From Bacillota bacterium (lineage in GTDB: Bacteria; Bacillota; Negativicutes; Sporomusales; UBA7701): a DNA stretch of 64,000 nt. The stretch spans positions 310,001 through 374,000 of the forward strand of contig JAEZJM010000019.1 in NCBI GenBank assembly GCA_023415775.1, read 5' to 3'. The translations under genes and the position numbers were made by a program. The notes under the pieces were generated by a model. The model worked only from the letters and a program-made list of their open reading frames with translations. It was not told the origin of the DNA and searched no databases. Shown piece by piece: positions 43,194 through 52,431 of this stretch. The first letter of the stretch is position 1, and every line of letters begins with the position of its first letter.

Positions 43194-46100
43194 ATGGCCA
43201 AAATGAAAACCATGGACGGAAACTGCGCGGCAGCGCATGTGGCGTACGCCTTCACCGAAGTCGCCACCATCTATCCCATCACCCCCTCGTCCACCATGGC
43301 CGAGTATGTCGACAGCTGGGCTGCGGAAGGCCGCGAAAACATCTTCGGCCAGACCGTCAAAGTCGTCGAGATGCAATCCGAAGCCGGCGCGGCCGGCGCC
43401 ACCCACGGCTCGCTGCAGGGCGGAGCCCTCACCACCACCTTCACCGCCTCCCAGGGTCTCCTCCTCATGATCCCCAACATGTACAAAATGGCCGGCGAAC
43501 TCCTGCCGGGCGTCCTCCACGTCAGCGCCCGCGCCGTCGCCGCCTCGTCGCTGAGCATCTTCGGCGACCACCAGGACGTCATGGCCACCCGCCAGACCGG
43601 CTTCGCCCTTCTGGCCGAAAGCAGCGTCCAGCAGGTCATGGACCTGTCCGCCGTCGCCCACCTCGCCGCCATCGAAGGCCGCGTCCCCTTCGTCAACTTC
43701 TTCGACGGGTTCCGCACCTCGCACGAAATCCAGAAGATCGAGACCTGGGACTACGCCGACCTCGCCAAACTCATCGACCGTGACGCCCTGGCCGGCTTTC
43801 GCCAGCGGGCTCTCAACCCCAGCCGTCCCTGCATCCGCGGCACCGCCCAGAACCCCGACATCTACTTCCAGGGCCGCGAATCCGCCAACGAATACTACCA
43901 GGCCCTGCCGGCCATCGTCGAAAAATACATGGCCAAAGTCAAAGAAGTCACCGGCCGCGAATACCACCTCTTCGACTACTACGGCGCCCCCGACGCCGAC
44001 CGCATGATCGTCGCCATGGGCTCGGCCTGCGAAACCATCGAGGAAACCATCGACAAACTCCTGGCTCAGGGCGAGAAGATCGGCCTGCTCACCGTCCATC
44101 TCTACCGGCCGTTCTCCATCGAGCATTTCCTGAAATACATCCCCAAAACCGTCAACAAGATCGCCGTCCTCGACCGCACCAAAGAACCGGGCAGCGCCGG
44201 CGAGCCTCTCTACCTCGACGTCAAAAACGCCTTCTACGGCAAGTCCTGGCAGCCCGTCATCGTCGGCGGCCGCTACGGCCTCGGCTCCAAGGACGTAGTC
44301 CCGGCGCAGATCGTCGCCGTCTACGAAAACCTCAAAGCCGCCCAGCCCAAAGACGGCTTCACCATCGGCATCGTCGACGACGTCACCGGCACCTCGCTGC
44401 CGCTCGGCGCCGACATCGACACAACCCCGGCCGGCACCCGCGCCTGCAAATTCTGGGGCCTCGGCTCCGACGGCACCGTCGGCGCCAACAAAATGGCCAT
44501 CAAAATCATCGGCGACAAAACCGACCTGTTCGCTCAGGGCTACTTCGCCTACGACTCCAAGAAATCAGGCGGCATCACCGTCTCCCACCTGCGGTTTGGC
44601 AAAAAGCCCATCAAATCCCCCTACCTCATCAACAAAGCCGACTTCATCGCCTGCCACAACCAGTCCTATGTCGCCAAATACGACGTCATAGCAGGCCTCA
44701 AGCCCGGCGGCACCTTCCTCCTCAACTGCATCTGGGACGCCCAGGAACTCGACGCCCAGCTGCCGGCGGCCATGAAGCGCTACATCGCCGCCAACAACAT
44801 CAAATTCTACACAATCAACGCTGTCAGCATCGCCCGCGAAATCGGCCTCGGCGGCCGCATCAACATGATCATGCAGTCCGCCTTCTTCAAACTCGCTGAC
44901 ATCATCCCCGTCGAAGACGCCGTCAAATACCTTAAAGACTCCGTCACCGACGAATACGGCAGCAAAGGCGACAAAATCGTCTCCATGAACTTCGCCGCCA
45001 TCGACCAGGGCACCAGCGCCATGGTCAAAATCGACGTCCCCGCCGCCTGGAAAGACGCCAAGGACGCCGCCGCCGCCGCCAAAGCCGTCCCCGAATTCAT
45101 CAGCAAAGTCGTCGTCCCCATCAACCGCACCGAAGGCGACAGCCTCTCGGTCGGCGTCATCAAAGAAATGGGCATGACCGACGGCACCTTCCCCTGCGGC
45201 ACCTCCGCCTACGAAAAACGCGGCATCGCCGTCGAAGTCCCCGAATGGCAGCTCGACAAATGCATCCAGTGCAACCAGTGCGCCTTCGTCTGTCCGCACG
45301 CCTGCATCAGGCCCGTCCTCGCGAGCGACGACGAAATGAAGAAAGCCCCCGCCGGCTACACCGCCAAACCGGCCACCGGCGCCGCCGGCCTGCAATTCCG
45401 CATGGCCGTCTCGCCGCTCGACTGCACCGGCTGCGGCAACTGCGTCCAGGTCTGCCCGGCCAAAGAAAAAGCCCTCGTCATGCAGCCGCTCGACACCCAG
45501 CTGCCCCAGCAGGACCTGTGGGACTACGCCATGAGCCTGTCCGCCAAGCCCAACCCCATGAACAAAGAAACCGTCAAAGGCAGCCAGTTCGAAACCCCGT
45601 ACCTCCAGTTCTCCGGCGCCTGCGCCGGCTGCCTTGAGACTGCCTACGCCCGCCTCGTCACCCAGCTCTTCGGCGACCGCATGATGATCGCCAACGCCAC
45701 CGGCTGCTCCTCCATCTGGGGCGCGTCCGCGCCGTCCATGCCCTACTGCGCCGACAAAAACGGCTTCGGTCCCGCCTGGGCAAACTCCCTCTTCGAGGAC
45801 AACGCCGAATACGGCCTCGGCATGTACACCGCCGTCAAACAGATCCGCGAGCGCCTGGCCGGCAAAGTCGCCGCAGCCATCGCCACAGCCACCGGCGACC
45901 TCAAAGCCGCCCTCCAGGAATGGCTCGACAAAAAAGACATTGGCGCCGGCACCCGCGAGCGGGCCGACAAACTCGCCGCCGCCCTCGAAGCCGCCAAAGG
46001 CGCGAACCCGCTCTACGCCGAAATCCTCGGCTACAAAGACTCCTTCGTCAAGCGCTCCCAGTGGATCTTCGGCGGCGACGGCTGGGCCTACGACATCGGC

Positions 46101-46745
46101 TACGGCGGCCTCGACCACGTCCTCGCCTCCGGCGAAGACGTCAACGTCTTCGTCTTCGACACCGAAGTCTACTCCAACACTGGAGGCCAGTCCTCCAAAG
46201 CCACGCCCACCGCGGCCATCGCCCAGTTCGCCGCCAGCGGCAAACGCACCAAGAAAAAAGACCTCGGCATGATGGCCATGAGCTACGGCTACGTCTACGT
46301 CGCCCAGGTCTGCATGGGCGCCGACCGCGCCCAGACCCTCAAAGCCATCGCCGAAGCCGAAGCCTACCCCGGCCCGTCCCTCATCATCGGCTACTCGCCC
46401 TGCATCAACCACGGCCTCAAGCTCGGCATGGGCAACAGCCAGCTCGAATGCAAGCGCGCCGTCGATGCCGGCTACTGGGCCAACTACCGCTACAACCCCG
46501 CCCTCAAAGAAATGGGCAAAAATCCCTTCAGCCTCGACTCCAAGGCGCCCACCGCCGACTTCATCGAATTCCTCATGGGCGAAGTGCGCTACGCCGCCCT
46601 CAAGCAGGAATTCCCCGACGTCGCCGACCAGCTGTTCGCCAAAACGGCCAAAGACGCCGCCGAAAGGCTCGACAGCTACAGACGCCTGGTCAAGTCCTAC
46701 GACGAAGCCGTCGCCGAAGCGGCCGCCACCCAAGAAAAGAAATAA
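43194..46745 (+). CDS. nifJ: Pyruvate:ferredoxin (flavodoxin) oxidoreductase
   Basis: This is a single-chain PFOR that splits pyruvate with CoA into acetyl-CoA, CO2 and reduced ferredoxin, the main pyruvate exit in anaerobes. Its 1183 residues comprise N-terminal domain I with AYAFTEVATIYPITPSS, a transketolase-like domain II, the gamma region and EKR segment (about 415-660), and a two-cluster ferredoxin domain with CIQCNQCAFVCP and CTGCGNCVQVCP (about 685-760). The C-terminal TPP domain has the extra cluster cysteines CAGCLETAY, then GGDGWAYDIGYGG and NTGGQSSKATPT. ATG 43194 gives the family start MAKMKTMDGN; ATG 43182 is also possible. Confidence 0.95.
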   Translation: MAKMKTMDGNCAAAHVAYAFTEVATIYPITPSSTMAEYVDSWAAEGRENIFGQTVKVVEMQSEAGAAGATHGSLQGGALTTTFTASQGLLLMIPNMYKMAGELLPGVLHVSARAVAASSLSIFGDHQDVMATRQTGFALLAESSVQQVMDLSAVAHLAAIEGRVPFVNFFDGFRTSHEIQKIETWDYADLAKLIDRDALAGFRQRALNPSRPCIRGTAQNPDIYFQGRESANEYYQALPAIVEKYMAKVKEVTGREYHLFDYYGAPDADRMIVAMGSACETIEETIDKLLAQGEKIGLLTVHLYRPFSIEHFLKYIPKTVNKIAVLDRTKEPGSAGEPLYLDVKNAFYGKSWQPVIVGGRYGLGSKDVVPAQIVAVYENLKAAQPKDGFTIGIVDDVTGTSLPLGADIDTTPAGTRACKFWGLGSDGTVGANKMAIKIIGDKTDLFAQGYFAYDSKKSGGITVSHLRFGKKPIKSPYLINKADFIACHNQSYVAKYDVIAGLKPGGTFLLNCIWDAQELDAQLPAAMKRYIAANNIKFYTINAVSIAREIGLGGRINMIMQSAFFKLADIIPVEDAVKYLKDSVTDEYGSKGDKIVSMNFAAIDQGTSAMVKIDVPAAWKDAKDAAAAAKAVPEFISKVVVPINRTEGDSLSVGVIKEMGMTDGTFPCGTSAYEKRGIAVEVPEWQLDKCIQCNQCAFVCPHACIRPVLASDDEMKKAPAGYTAKPATGAAGLQFRMAVSPLDCTGCGNCVQVCPAKEKALVMQPLDTQLPQQDLWDYAMSLSAKPNPMNKETVKGSQFETPYLQFSGACAGCLETAYARLVTQLFGDRMMIANATGCSSIWGASAPSMPYCADKNGFGPAWANSLFEDNAEYGLGMYTAVKQIRERLAGKVAAAIATATGDLKAALQEWLDKKDIGAGTRERADKLAAALEAAKGANPLYAEILGYKDSFVKRSQWIFGGDGWAYDIGYGGLDHVLASGEDVNVFVFDTEVYSNTGGQSSKATPTAAIAQFAASGKRTKKKDLGMMAMSYGYVYVAQVCMGADRAQTLKAIAEAEAYPGPSLIIGYSPCINHGLKLGMGNSQLECKRAVDAGYWANYRYNPALKEMGKNPFSLDSKAPTADFIEFLMGEVRYAALKQEFPDVADQLFAKTAKDAAERLDSYRRLVKSYDEAVAEAAATQEKK

Positions 46746-46759
46746 ACCGGCAACAACGA

Positions 46760-46793
46760 AAAGCCTCAGCCCTGGCTCCAGGGCTGAGGCTTT
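46760..46793 (+). terminator. Terminator of nifJ
   Basis: AAAGCCTCAGCCCTGG (46760-46775) pairs with CCAGGGCTGAGGCTTT (46778-46793), 15 bases beyond the stop codon. Confidence 0.85.
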
Positions 46794-46931
46794 CCCCATG
46801 TCTTCCCCGCCCCGCCGCCGCTGATAGCGTCATCGTCATTTGTAATAGGAGAATTTTAGCCTGTATTGTCGAAATCTAGCAGGAATTTCTTGGATTAGCT
46901 AGAATAATTTATAATAATTATGAATTAATAA

Positions 46932-46943
46932 CACATATATGTG
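46932..46943. promoter_or_regulatory. Palindrome before the chemoreceptor gene
   Basis: CACATATATGTG is a perfect 12-base palindrome 40 bases before the start codon, in a strongly AT-rich stretch (46850-46940) that should contain the promoter. I could not settle on a -35/-10 pair. Confidence 0.3.
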
Positions 46944-46982
46944 CCGGCGATATACTTCAGCGGCAAATAGGAGGCGGAAATA

Positions 46983-48461
46983 TTGTTCAACATCTTCAAG
47001 AAAAACGCGCCTTGCGAAGAAGCCTTATGCATCCTCAAAAACGTCGAGGACAGAATAAGCGGCAAACCGGCCGACCCCGTCCACGTCGCCTACCCCATCC
47101 ACCAGCGCGTGCTCGGCAACTTCGACAAACTGCTGGCCAGCGAAGCCAAAATGGCCGACGCCTGCAAAACCATGCTCGGCACCGTTTCCGCCCTCAGTGA
47201 ATTCGACGTCAGGATGACCCACTCCGCCTACAGCCTCATCAGCTTCGCCCAACAAATGGCCACTCTCAGCGAATCCAACCTCGCCATCGTCGAAGAGATC
47301 ACCGCCAGCATGAACGACGTCAACGAAACCATCGGCCAGACCTCGCAGAAAATGCTGCACCTGTCCGCCGCCTCCCAGGACCTCATCGCCAAAAACGACG
47401 CGAGCATCGTCCAGATCGGCGAAATCAACGCCCTCAAAGAAAACGTCGTCACCGACACCACCCTCATGCACGACCAGATCGGGCAGCTCGTCGAAATGAC
47501 CACGCGAATCAACGACATCGTCGACGGCGTCGCCGCCATCGCCGAGCAGACAAACCTCCTCGCCCTCAACGCCTCCATCGAAGCGGCGCGGGCCGGCGAA
47601 CACGGCCGCGGCTTCGCCGTCGTCGCCGAGGAAATCCGTAAACTCGCCGACAGCACCAAAACCAACCTCAACGACATGCGCGTCTTCGTCAACAACATCC
47701 AGCAGGCCGCCCAGGGAGGGCGGGAGAGCCTCGGCAACACCCTCCGCTCCACCAGCTCCATGAACGACAAGCTCGACGGCATCGCCGGCACCATAGAGGA
47801 AAACGTCGCCATGCTCAAAACCGCCGTCAAAGACGTCGACGACATCTCCACCCTCATGGTCAACATCAAAGAATCCGCCCAACAGGTCAACCAGGCCATG
47901 ACCCTCTCCGCCCAGGACGCCGAAAAACTCCACGACATGACCCAGGCCATCCACGACGACGCCACCCAGAGCGCCACCAACGCCAAGCAGATATCCAAGA
48001 TCGACGAAGAACTCAGCGGCATCGTCCGCGACATGGTCTCCGCCCTCAACGGCGGCATCCACGCCATCTCCAACGACGAGCTCGTCGCCAGCCTCCTTAA
48101 AGCCAAGGAAGCCCACGCCAACTGGATGCGCAACCTCAAAAAGATCGCTGACGAAATGAAAGCCTACCCCATCCAGACCAACTCCAAGCGGTGCGCCTTC
48201 GGCCACTTCTACCACGCCATCACCATCACCCAGCCCGACGTCCTCAAAGAATGGGCCGCCATCGACGCCGTCCACAACGAGCTCCACGGCATGGGCGACA
48301 AAATGATCGCCGCGGTGGGCGCCGGCGACGCCGCCGGGGCGCAAAGCCTCCACGCGCAGGCCGAGCAGCTTTCCCGGCAAATCTTCACCAGCATCGACAA
48401 TACCATCCGCGTCATCGAAAGCAAGGGAAAAGCCGGCGAATCCGTATTGAGGTACGCCTGA
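46983..48461 (+). CDS. Cytosolic methyl-accepting chemotaxis protein with CZB domain
   Basis: This is a soluble chemoreceptor of 492 residues without transmembrane segments. The signalling domain occupies about residues 90-370, with the hairpin tip IAEQTNLLALNASIEAARAG and GRGFAVVAEEIRKLADST. A C-terminal chemoreceptor zinc-binding (CZB) domain follows (about 385-480) with the C-x-F-G-H motif in CAFGHFYH and HNELH further on, so it may sense zinc or zinc-linked redox changes. The start is TTG after ATAGGAGG. It is a single gene ending at a strong terminator; no other chemotaxis gene is nearby. Confidence 0.9.
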   Translation: MFNIFKKNAPCEEALCILKNVEDRISGKPADPVHVAYPIHQRVLGNFDKLLASEAKMADACKTMLGTVSALSEFDVRMTHSAYSLISFAQQMATLSESNLAIVEEITASMNDVNETIGQTSQKMLHLSAASQDLIAKNDASIVQIGEINALKENVVTDTTLMHDQIGQLVEMTTRINDIVDGVAAIAEQTNLLALNASIEAARAGEHGRGFAVVAEEIRKLADSTKTNLNDMRVFVNNIQQAAQGGRESLGNTLRSTSSMNDKLDGIAGTIEENVAMLKTAVKDVDDISTLMVNIKESAQQVNQAMTLSAQDAEKLHDMTQAIHDDATQSATNAKQISKIDEELSGIVRDMVSALNGGIHAISNDELVASLLKAKEAHANWMRNLKKIADEMKAYPIQTNSKRCAFGHFYHAITITQPDVLKEWAAIDAVHNELHGMGDKMIAAVGAGDAAGAQSLHAQAEQLSRQIFTSIDNTIRVIESKGKAGESVLRYA

Positions 48462-48469
48462 GAAAAATA

Positions 48470-48512
48470 AACCGTCCCCGATCCCGGAAGCGGGAACGGG
48501 GACGGTTTTTTA
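48470..48512 (+). terminator. Terminator of the chemoreceptor gene
   Basis: AACCGTCCCCG (from 48470) pairs with CGGGGACGGTT, with CCCG / CGGG inside, ending in TTTTTT. The long stem also serves the convergent hydrolase gene. Confidence 0.85.
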
Positions 48513-48537
48513 TTGCCTCCGCCGGCGCGAACACGCG

Positions 48538-49353
48538 CTAACCCTCCGCGGCGAACAGCGCCAGCTCCTTGTTGAACTTCTCGCGCTCATCGTAAAACAG
48601 GCCGTGGCCGCTGTACTTGAACGGCGCCAGCCGCGAGTGAGCGATCGCCTCGTGCTGGGCGACGGCCAGCGGAAACCGGCACACCCGGTCGTGGATGCCG
48701 TGCATGATCAGCGTCGGCACGCGTATCTCGCCGAGGTCGGAAAAGAGCCGCTCTTCGTTCAGCCACGCCTCGGCCACCGCCGCCGTCGACCAGCCCGCCG
48801 CCGCCAGCCCCATCTGGAAAAACCACTCCGCAAACGGCTGGGTCACATAACGGAAAAAGAACATATCGCCGAACTCCCGCAGCATCGCCGGCCGGTCCGC
48901 GTTCGTCCCGGCGATGATCTTCTCCACATCCTCGCGCTTCAGGCCGTAAGGGAAATACGGGCGCTCTATCAGGCTGGGAGCCGCCGCCGCGCACAGCGCC
49001 AGCCTCGCCAGCCCGCAGCCGTGGCGGGCCGCGTAGCGCACCGCGATCGCGCCCCCCGTCGAGTGCCCGGCCAGCGTGAAGCCTTCCAGGCCGAGCGCCT
49101 GCACCACGCCGAGGACATCGTCCGCCTGCCGGTCGTAATCGTAGCCCCCCGCGGGTCTGTCCGATTTGCCGAAGCCGCGGAAATCGACGCCCACGCAGCG
49201 GAACCCCAAGCCGGAAAGCTCGCCGAACTGATACTCGAACATATTATGATTCGCCGGCCAGCCGTGCAGAAAAACGATCGTCTCCCGGCCCGCCGGGTTA
49301 ACATCCTCCACATAAAGCCGCACCTCCGGCTCCACCTTGATATAATAGCCCAT
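48538..49353 (-). CDS. Alpha/beta hydrolase
   Basis: This 271-residue alpha/beta-fold hydrolase carries FLHGWPANHNMF (oxyanion region, near residue 28), the nucleophile elbow GHSTGG with S98, MHGIHDRVC holding the likely acid, and the histidine in YSGHGLFYDE near residue 250. It resembles haloperoxidase-like or esterase subgroups. GGAGGCG precedes the ATG. The substrate is unknown; it is a single gene. Confidence 0.85.
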   Translation of the reverse strand: MGYYIKVEPEVRLYVEDVNPAGRETIVFLHGWPANHNMFEYQFGELSGLGFRCVGVDFRGFGKSDRPAGGYDYDRQADDVLGVVQALGLEGFTLAGHSTGGAIAVRYAARHGCGLARLALCAAAAPSLIERPYFPYGLKREDVEKIIAGTNADRPAMLREFGDMFFFRYVTQPFAEWFFQMGLAAAGWSTAAVAEAWLNEERLFSDLGEIRVPTLIMHGIHDRVCRFPLAVAQHEAIAHSRLAPFKYSGHGLFYDEREKFNKELALFAAEG

Positions 49354-49525
49354 GCGCCTCGCCTCCGAAATCCGTTTATTACCATCCTATTCGGCGGCGG
49401 GGCGCGCGGCTACATAAAAAATGCCCCCGGCCACGGCAGGGTGCCAATGGCCCGCAGGATAACCGGCGGACTTACGCGAAGATAAAAATATAGTCCAGGC
49501 AAAATATGTTAAAGGAGGTAATTGG

Positions 49526-50338
49526 ATGAAAAAAGCTGTAGCCTTTGCGCTGACGCTTCTCATAATGGTCTTTACGGGCTCGGTTTCGGCCGCGGAGCAA
49601 CGCGAGTCCGATTTGCTGCGGGCCTGGGAAATTATCCGCACCAAACAGCTTGTTGACCTCACACACGCCTTTGGCCCTGGGATTCCGCACTGGAAAGGGT
49701 TTTCCGACGAAAAGCGAGAGATACTGTATACCTATAAAAAAGACGGCTTTCTGGTTCATCTGTATAGCCATGTGGGGCAATGGGGAACACACGTCGACCC
49801 GCCGGCCCACTTTTTCGCCGGCAAGCGGACCGTCGACCAGATAGACCTGAAAGAAATGATTCTGCCCCTCGTAGTGCTGGATATTCATGAAGCGGTTGCG
49901 GAAAATCCCGATTATACGGTGACCCTCGACGACGTGAAAGCCTGGGAAAACAAATACGGCAAAATACCGTCGGGGGCTTTTGTCGCTCTGCGCACCGATT
50001 GGCACAAACGCTGGCCGGATGCCTCCGCTATCGCCAATAAAGATAAATTCGGCGTCGACCATTATCCCGGCTGGAGCCTGGCTGTGCTTAAATACCTTTA
50101 CGAAGACCGCCAAATCACGGCCTCGGGGCACGAAACCACCGACACGGACCCCGGTATCGCAACAAGCAAAGGCGACTACTCGCTGGAAGCCTACATCTTG
50201 CAGCAAAACCATTATCAAATCGAATTGATGGCCAATCTTGACAAAGTTCCCGAATACGGAGCGCTCATCGTCGTTACTTTCCCCAAAGTCAAAGACGGCT
50301 CCGGGTTCCCGGCACGGGTATTTGCCATACTGCCCTAG
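49526..50338 (+). CDS. Exported cyclase-family (kynurenine formamidase-like) hydrolase
   Basis: This 270-residue secreted metal hydrolase of the cyclase family (PF04199 type) has a signal peptide covering about residues 1-22 (ending SVSA). The metal motif H-x-G-T-H-x-D-x-P-x-H is intact: H82, then GTHVDPPAHF with H89, D91 and H95. Most relatives (KynB, isatin hydrolase) are cytosolic, so an exported form is unusual. AAAGGAGG precedes the ATG. It is followed 102 bases later by another exported amide hydrolase gene. Confidence 0.85.
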   Translation: MKKAVAFALTLLIMVFTGSVSAAEQRESDLLRAWEIIRTKQLVDLTHAFGPGIPHWKGFSDEKREILYTYKKDGFLVHLYSHVGQWGTHVDPPAHFFAGKRTVDQIDLKEMILPLVVLDIHEAVAENPDYTVTLDDVKAWENKYGKIPSGAFVALRTDWHKRWPDASAIANKDKFGVDHYPGWSLAVLKYLYEDRQITASGHETTDTDPGIATSKGDYSLEAYILQQNHYQIELMANLDKVPEYGALIVVTFPKVKDGSGFPARVFAILP

Positions 50339-50440
50339 ATAAATGCCCCCCTCCACCGTCGGCCACCGCGGGGCCGAAGGAACGCTGGCCTGCTTCTAAT
50401 AATTAAAAAATACGCTCACATGGTAAAAGGAGGAATATTG

Positions 50441-51541
50441 ATGTACTGTTCAAGAAAAATAGTCGCTATTCTCTGCCTGGCCTGCTTGCTTTCCAGTACT
50501 GTTTTGTTCGCGACCGGTCTGCAGGTATCCGCCTGCAGCCGGGTGCTTTCCGCCGACAACGGGCAGGCTGTTCTTGTCGGCCGGAATATGGACTGGCCCA
50601 GTATGCCCGGTATTGCCTTGTGGGCAATGCCGCGCGGCATACAGCGCGAAGGGCTGCCAGGCAACAATCCGCTGGTCTGGACCGCAAAGTATGGCAGTCT
50701 GGTAACCGCTTCCTACGATAATGGCAGTGGGTGTGTCACCGACGGCATCAACGAAAAAGGCTTGGCGGCCAATCTGCTGTGGCTCACCGAAAGCAACTAC
50801 GGGCAAAGGGACGAGAGCCTTCCCGGCCTGTCCGTCGCCATGTGGGCCCAATACTTCCTGGACAACTACGCCACCGTCGCTGAAGCCGTGCAAGCCATGA
50901 GAAATGCGCCGTTTCAGGTCGTCGAGCAGATTATTCCCCGCACCACTCCTGCGGGGACAATCATGCAACCGGCCAGCCTTCACCTATCCCTGGCCGACAA
51001 ATCCGGCGATTCGGCCATTATCGAATATATCGACGGCCAGCCGGTGATTTACCACGACAGGAACTATACCATCATGACCAATTCGCCCACATTTGAAAAA
51101 CAGCAGGAAAATCTGAAGCAGTATCAGGGCTTCGGGGGCGATAAACCGTTGCCGGGAACGGGAGAAGCGGCCGACAGGTTTGTCCGCGCAGCCTACTATA
51201 TGAAGTATTTGCCGAAGCCTAAGACTCACCGGGAAGCCGTAGCAGGGATTCTCAGCGTTACCAGGAATGCCTCCCAGCCTTTCAGGCTATCGGCAGACCC
51301 CAAAAACCCGTTTACCTCCTCGACGATCTGGCGTACAGTATCCGACGTGACCAACGGGTACTACTTTTTTGAGTCCACAATCAGCCCCTTCATCATCTGG
51401 GCGAATTTTTCCGAGTTCAATTTAAAAGAAGGCTCCCCGGCCATGAAGCTCGATCTAGCCAATAATCCCGACTACAGCGGCAACGTATCCAAAAAATTCG
51501 TCAAGGGAAACACCGCAGAACTAAAAGTGCCTAAATTTTAG
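50441..51541 (+). CDS. Exported linear amide C-N hydrolase (choloylglycine hydrolase family)
   Basis: This is an Ntn-fold hydrolase (366 residues) of the bile salt hydrolase/penicillin V acylase family, which cuts linear amides. A signal peptide ends at about residue 31 (QVSA), exposing C32, the expected N-terminal nucleophile, in CSRVLSADNGQAVLVGRNMD. The conserved N-D-G-x-N region near residue 105 (VTDGINEKGLAANLL) is present. Natural substrates could be conjugated bile acids, N-acyl amino acids or acyl-homoserine lactones. The ATG at 50441 follows AAAGGAGG. A terminator follows directly. Confidence 0.88.
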   Translation: MYCSRKIVAILCLACLLSSTVLFATGLQVSACSRVLSADNGQAVLVGRNMDWPSMPGIALWAMPRGIQREGLPGNNPLVWTAKYGSLVTASYDNGSGCVTDGINEKGLAANLLWLTESNYGQRDESLPGLSVAMWAQYFLDNYATVAEAVQAMRNAPFQVVEQIIPRTTPAGTIMQPASLHLSLADKSGDSAIIEYIDGQPVIYHDRNYTIMTNSPTFEKQQENLKQYQGFGGDKPLPGTGEAADRFVRAAYYMKYLPKPKTHREAVAGILSVTRNASQPFRLSADPKNPFTSSTIWRTVSDVTNGYYFFESTISPFIIWANFSEFNLKEGSPAMKLDLANNPDYSGNVSKKFVKGNTAELKVPKF

Positions 51542-51558
51542 TACCAATGCCAACCAGC

Positions 51559-51589
51559 CCAAAACCCCGCATACCACGCGGGGTTTTGG
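51559..51589 (+). terminator. Terminator of the amide hydrolase gene
   Basis: CCAAAACCCCGC (51559-51570) pairs with GCGGGGTTTTGG (51578-51589), then TTTTAT. Confidence 0.85.
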
Positions 51590-51653
51590 TTTTATCTGTT
51601 GTGATTCCATTTGCCTTGCGGGTACCCCCGCTTACGTTCCGGGGGGCAGAACA

Positions 51654-51972
51654 GCGGTTGGCGTCTGGGTTCGCCGGCGTACAGCGAGTGAGGAGGCGGC
51701 CGCTACTTAGCGAGAGAGCCGGTAACAGCACCGCGCGAGCCGCCATGGACGGCGGCGAGAACCGACAATCGAACATGGACGTTCGTTTGGCGGTGGCGCG
51801 GCGCTGTCGGCGACGAGGTTAGCAGCGAGCCAAAACGCCGAGTGGCTACGACGGCGGTTTGTGCGAGTCGCTATGCAGGGCAACAGCGAACCGAAAGTTC
51901 ACTTTCGCGTGAGTCGTTGCCCTGCTAGTAAGACCGCCGACGAGCGTCAAGGCGAACCCAGGCGTCAACCGC
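51654..51972 (+). repeat. Structured repeat family B, copy B3 (longest)
   Basis: A 22-base-pair closing stem (51654-51675 with 51951-51972) is complete except for two positions, both G-T and both allowed only in plus-strand RNA. The inner stem 51725-51736 / 51796-51807 encloses hairpin 1 (GCCGCC, loop ATGGAC at 51745-51750) and hairpin 2 (CGAAC / GTTCG, loop ATGGAC at 51775-51780). An extra region (51830-51950) with further hairpins makes it longer than other copies. There is no protein-coding gene between 51542 and 52431. Confidence 0.7.
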
Positions 51973-52002
51973 GGGAGGGCGAGGCGCTGGCTTTGTGCCA
52001 AT

Positions 52003-52218
52003 ACCTTTGCGGGGGCGCAAACGCCCGGCTCCTGTCCTCCGGCCTAACGCGCCGTATGGCTCGCGGTTTCGCCCACTGGCGCCGTCGTCAACTGTCGTCC
52101 GTGACAGATGACTCCTCTCGCGGCCGTCCATGGCCGCTCGCGCCGCGTGCTCACCGCTTCGCCGACGGCGCGTAGCACCCTCCGCAACGTCGCCGCTCAT
52201 TTGCACCCCCGCAAAGGT
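52003..52218 (-). repeat. Structured repeat family B, copy B4 (opposite strand)
   Basis: The closing stem pairs 52003-52021 with 52200-52218 at 18 of 19 positions; the odd one is a G-T pair in minus-strand RNA. Read on the minus strand, it has hairpin 1 with stem GCGGCC / GGCCGC (52120-52137, loop ATGGAC) and hairpin 2 with CTGTC / GACAG (52092-52107, loop ACGGAC). It faces B3 head-on. Confidence 0.7.
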
Positions 52219-52270
52219 TGGACAGGGGTACGTCTTGCCTCGCCTCCACCATCCAAATCCGGAAAAGCCG

Positions 52271-52296
52271 AAAACCCGCGTATTACGCGGGTTTTT
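52271..52296. terminator. Terminator-like hairpin between repeat B4 and the low-GC gene
   Basis: AAAACCCGCG and CGCGGGTTTT pair around TATTA, followed by TTTT on the plus strand. It resembles the hairpin at 51559-51589, so the B3/B4 pair is bracketed by similar terminators. Confidence 0.75.
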
Positions 52297-52431
52297 TGTT
52301 GTTTGTGTGGGCGGTTGGTGAAGGGGGCCTCCACCAAATGCGTATTTTCAGAACTTATATCCCGTTTTGTAGTTGTAATTGACCTCAAGCAAATAAATCT
52401 GATTCCAGCCGGGTTAGCCTCTTTACGTTCC

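Noticed and set aside
44565..46799. Long minus-strand open frame opposite nifJ; similar ones lie opposite the ABC-F, DppA and ctpA genes.
   Set aside because: Glycine-, valine- and aspartate-rich shadow translations of real genes, without start sites or motifs.
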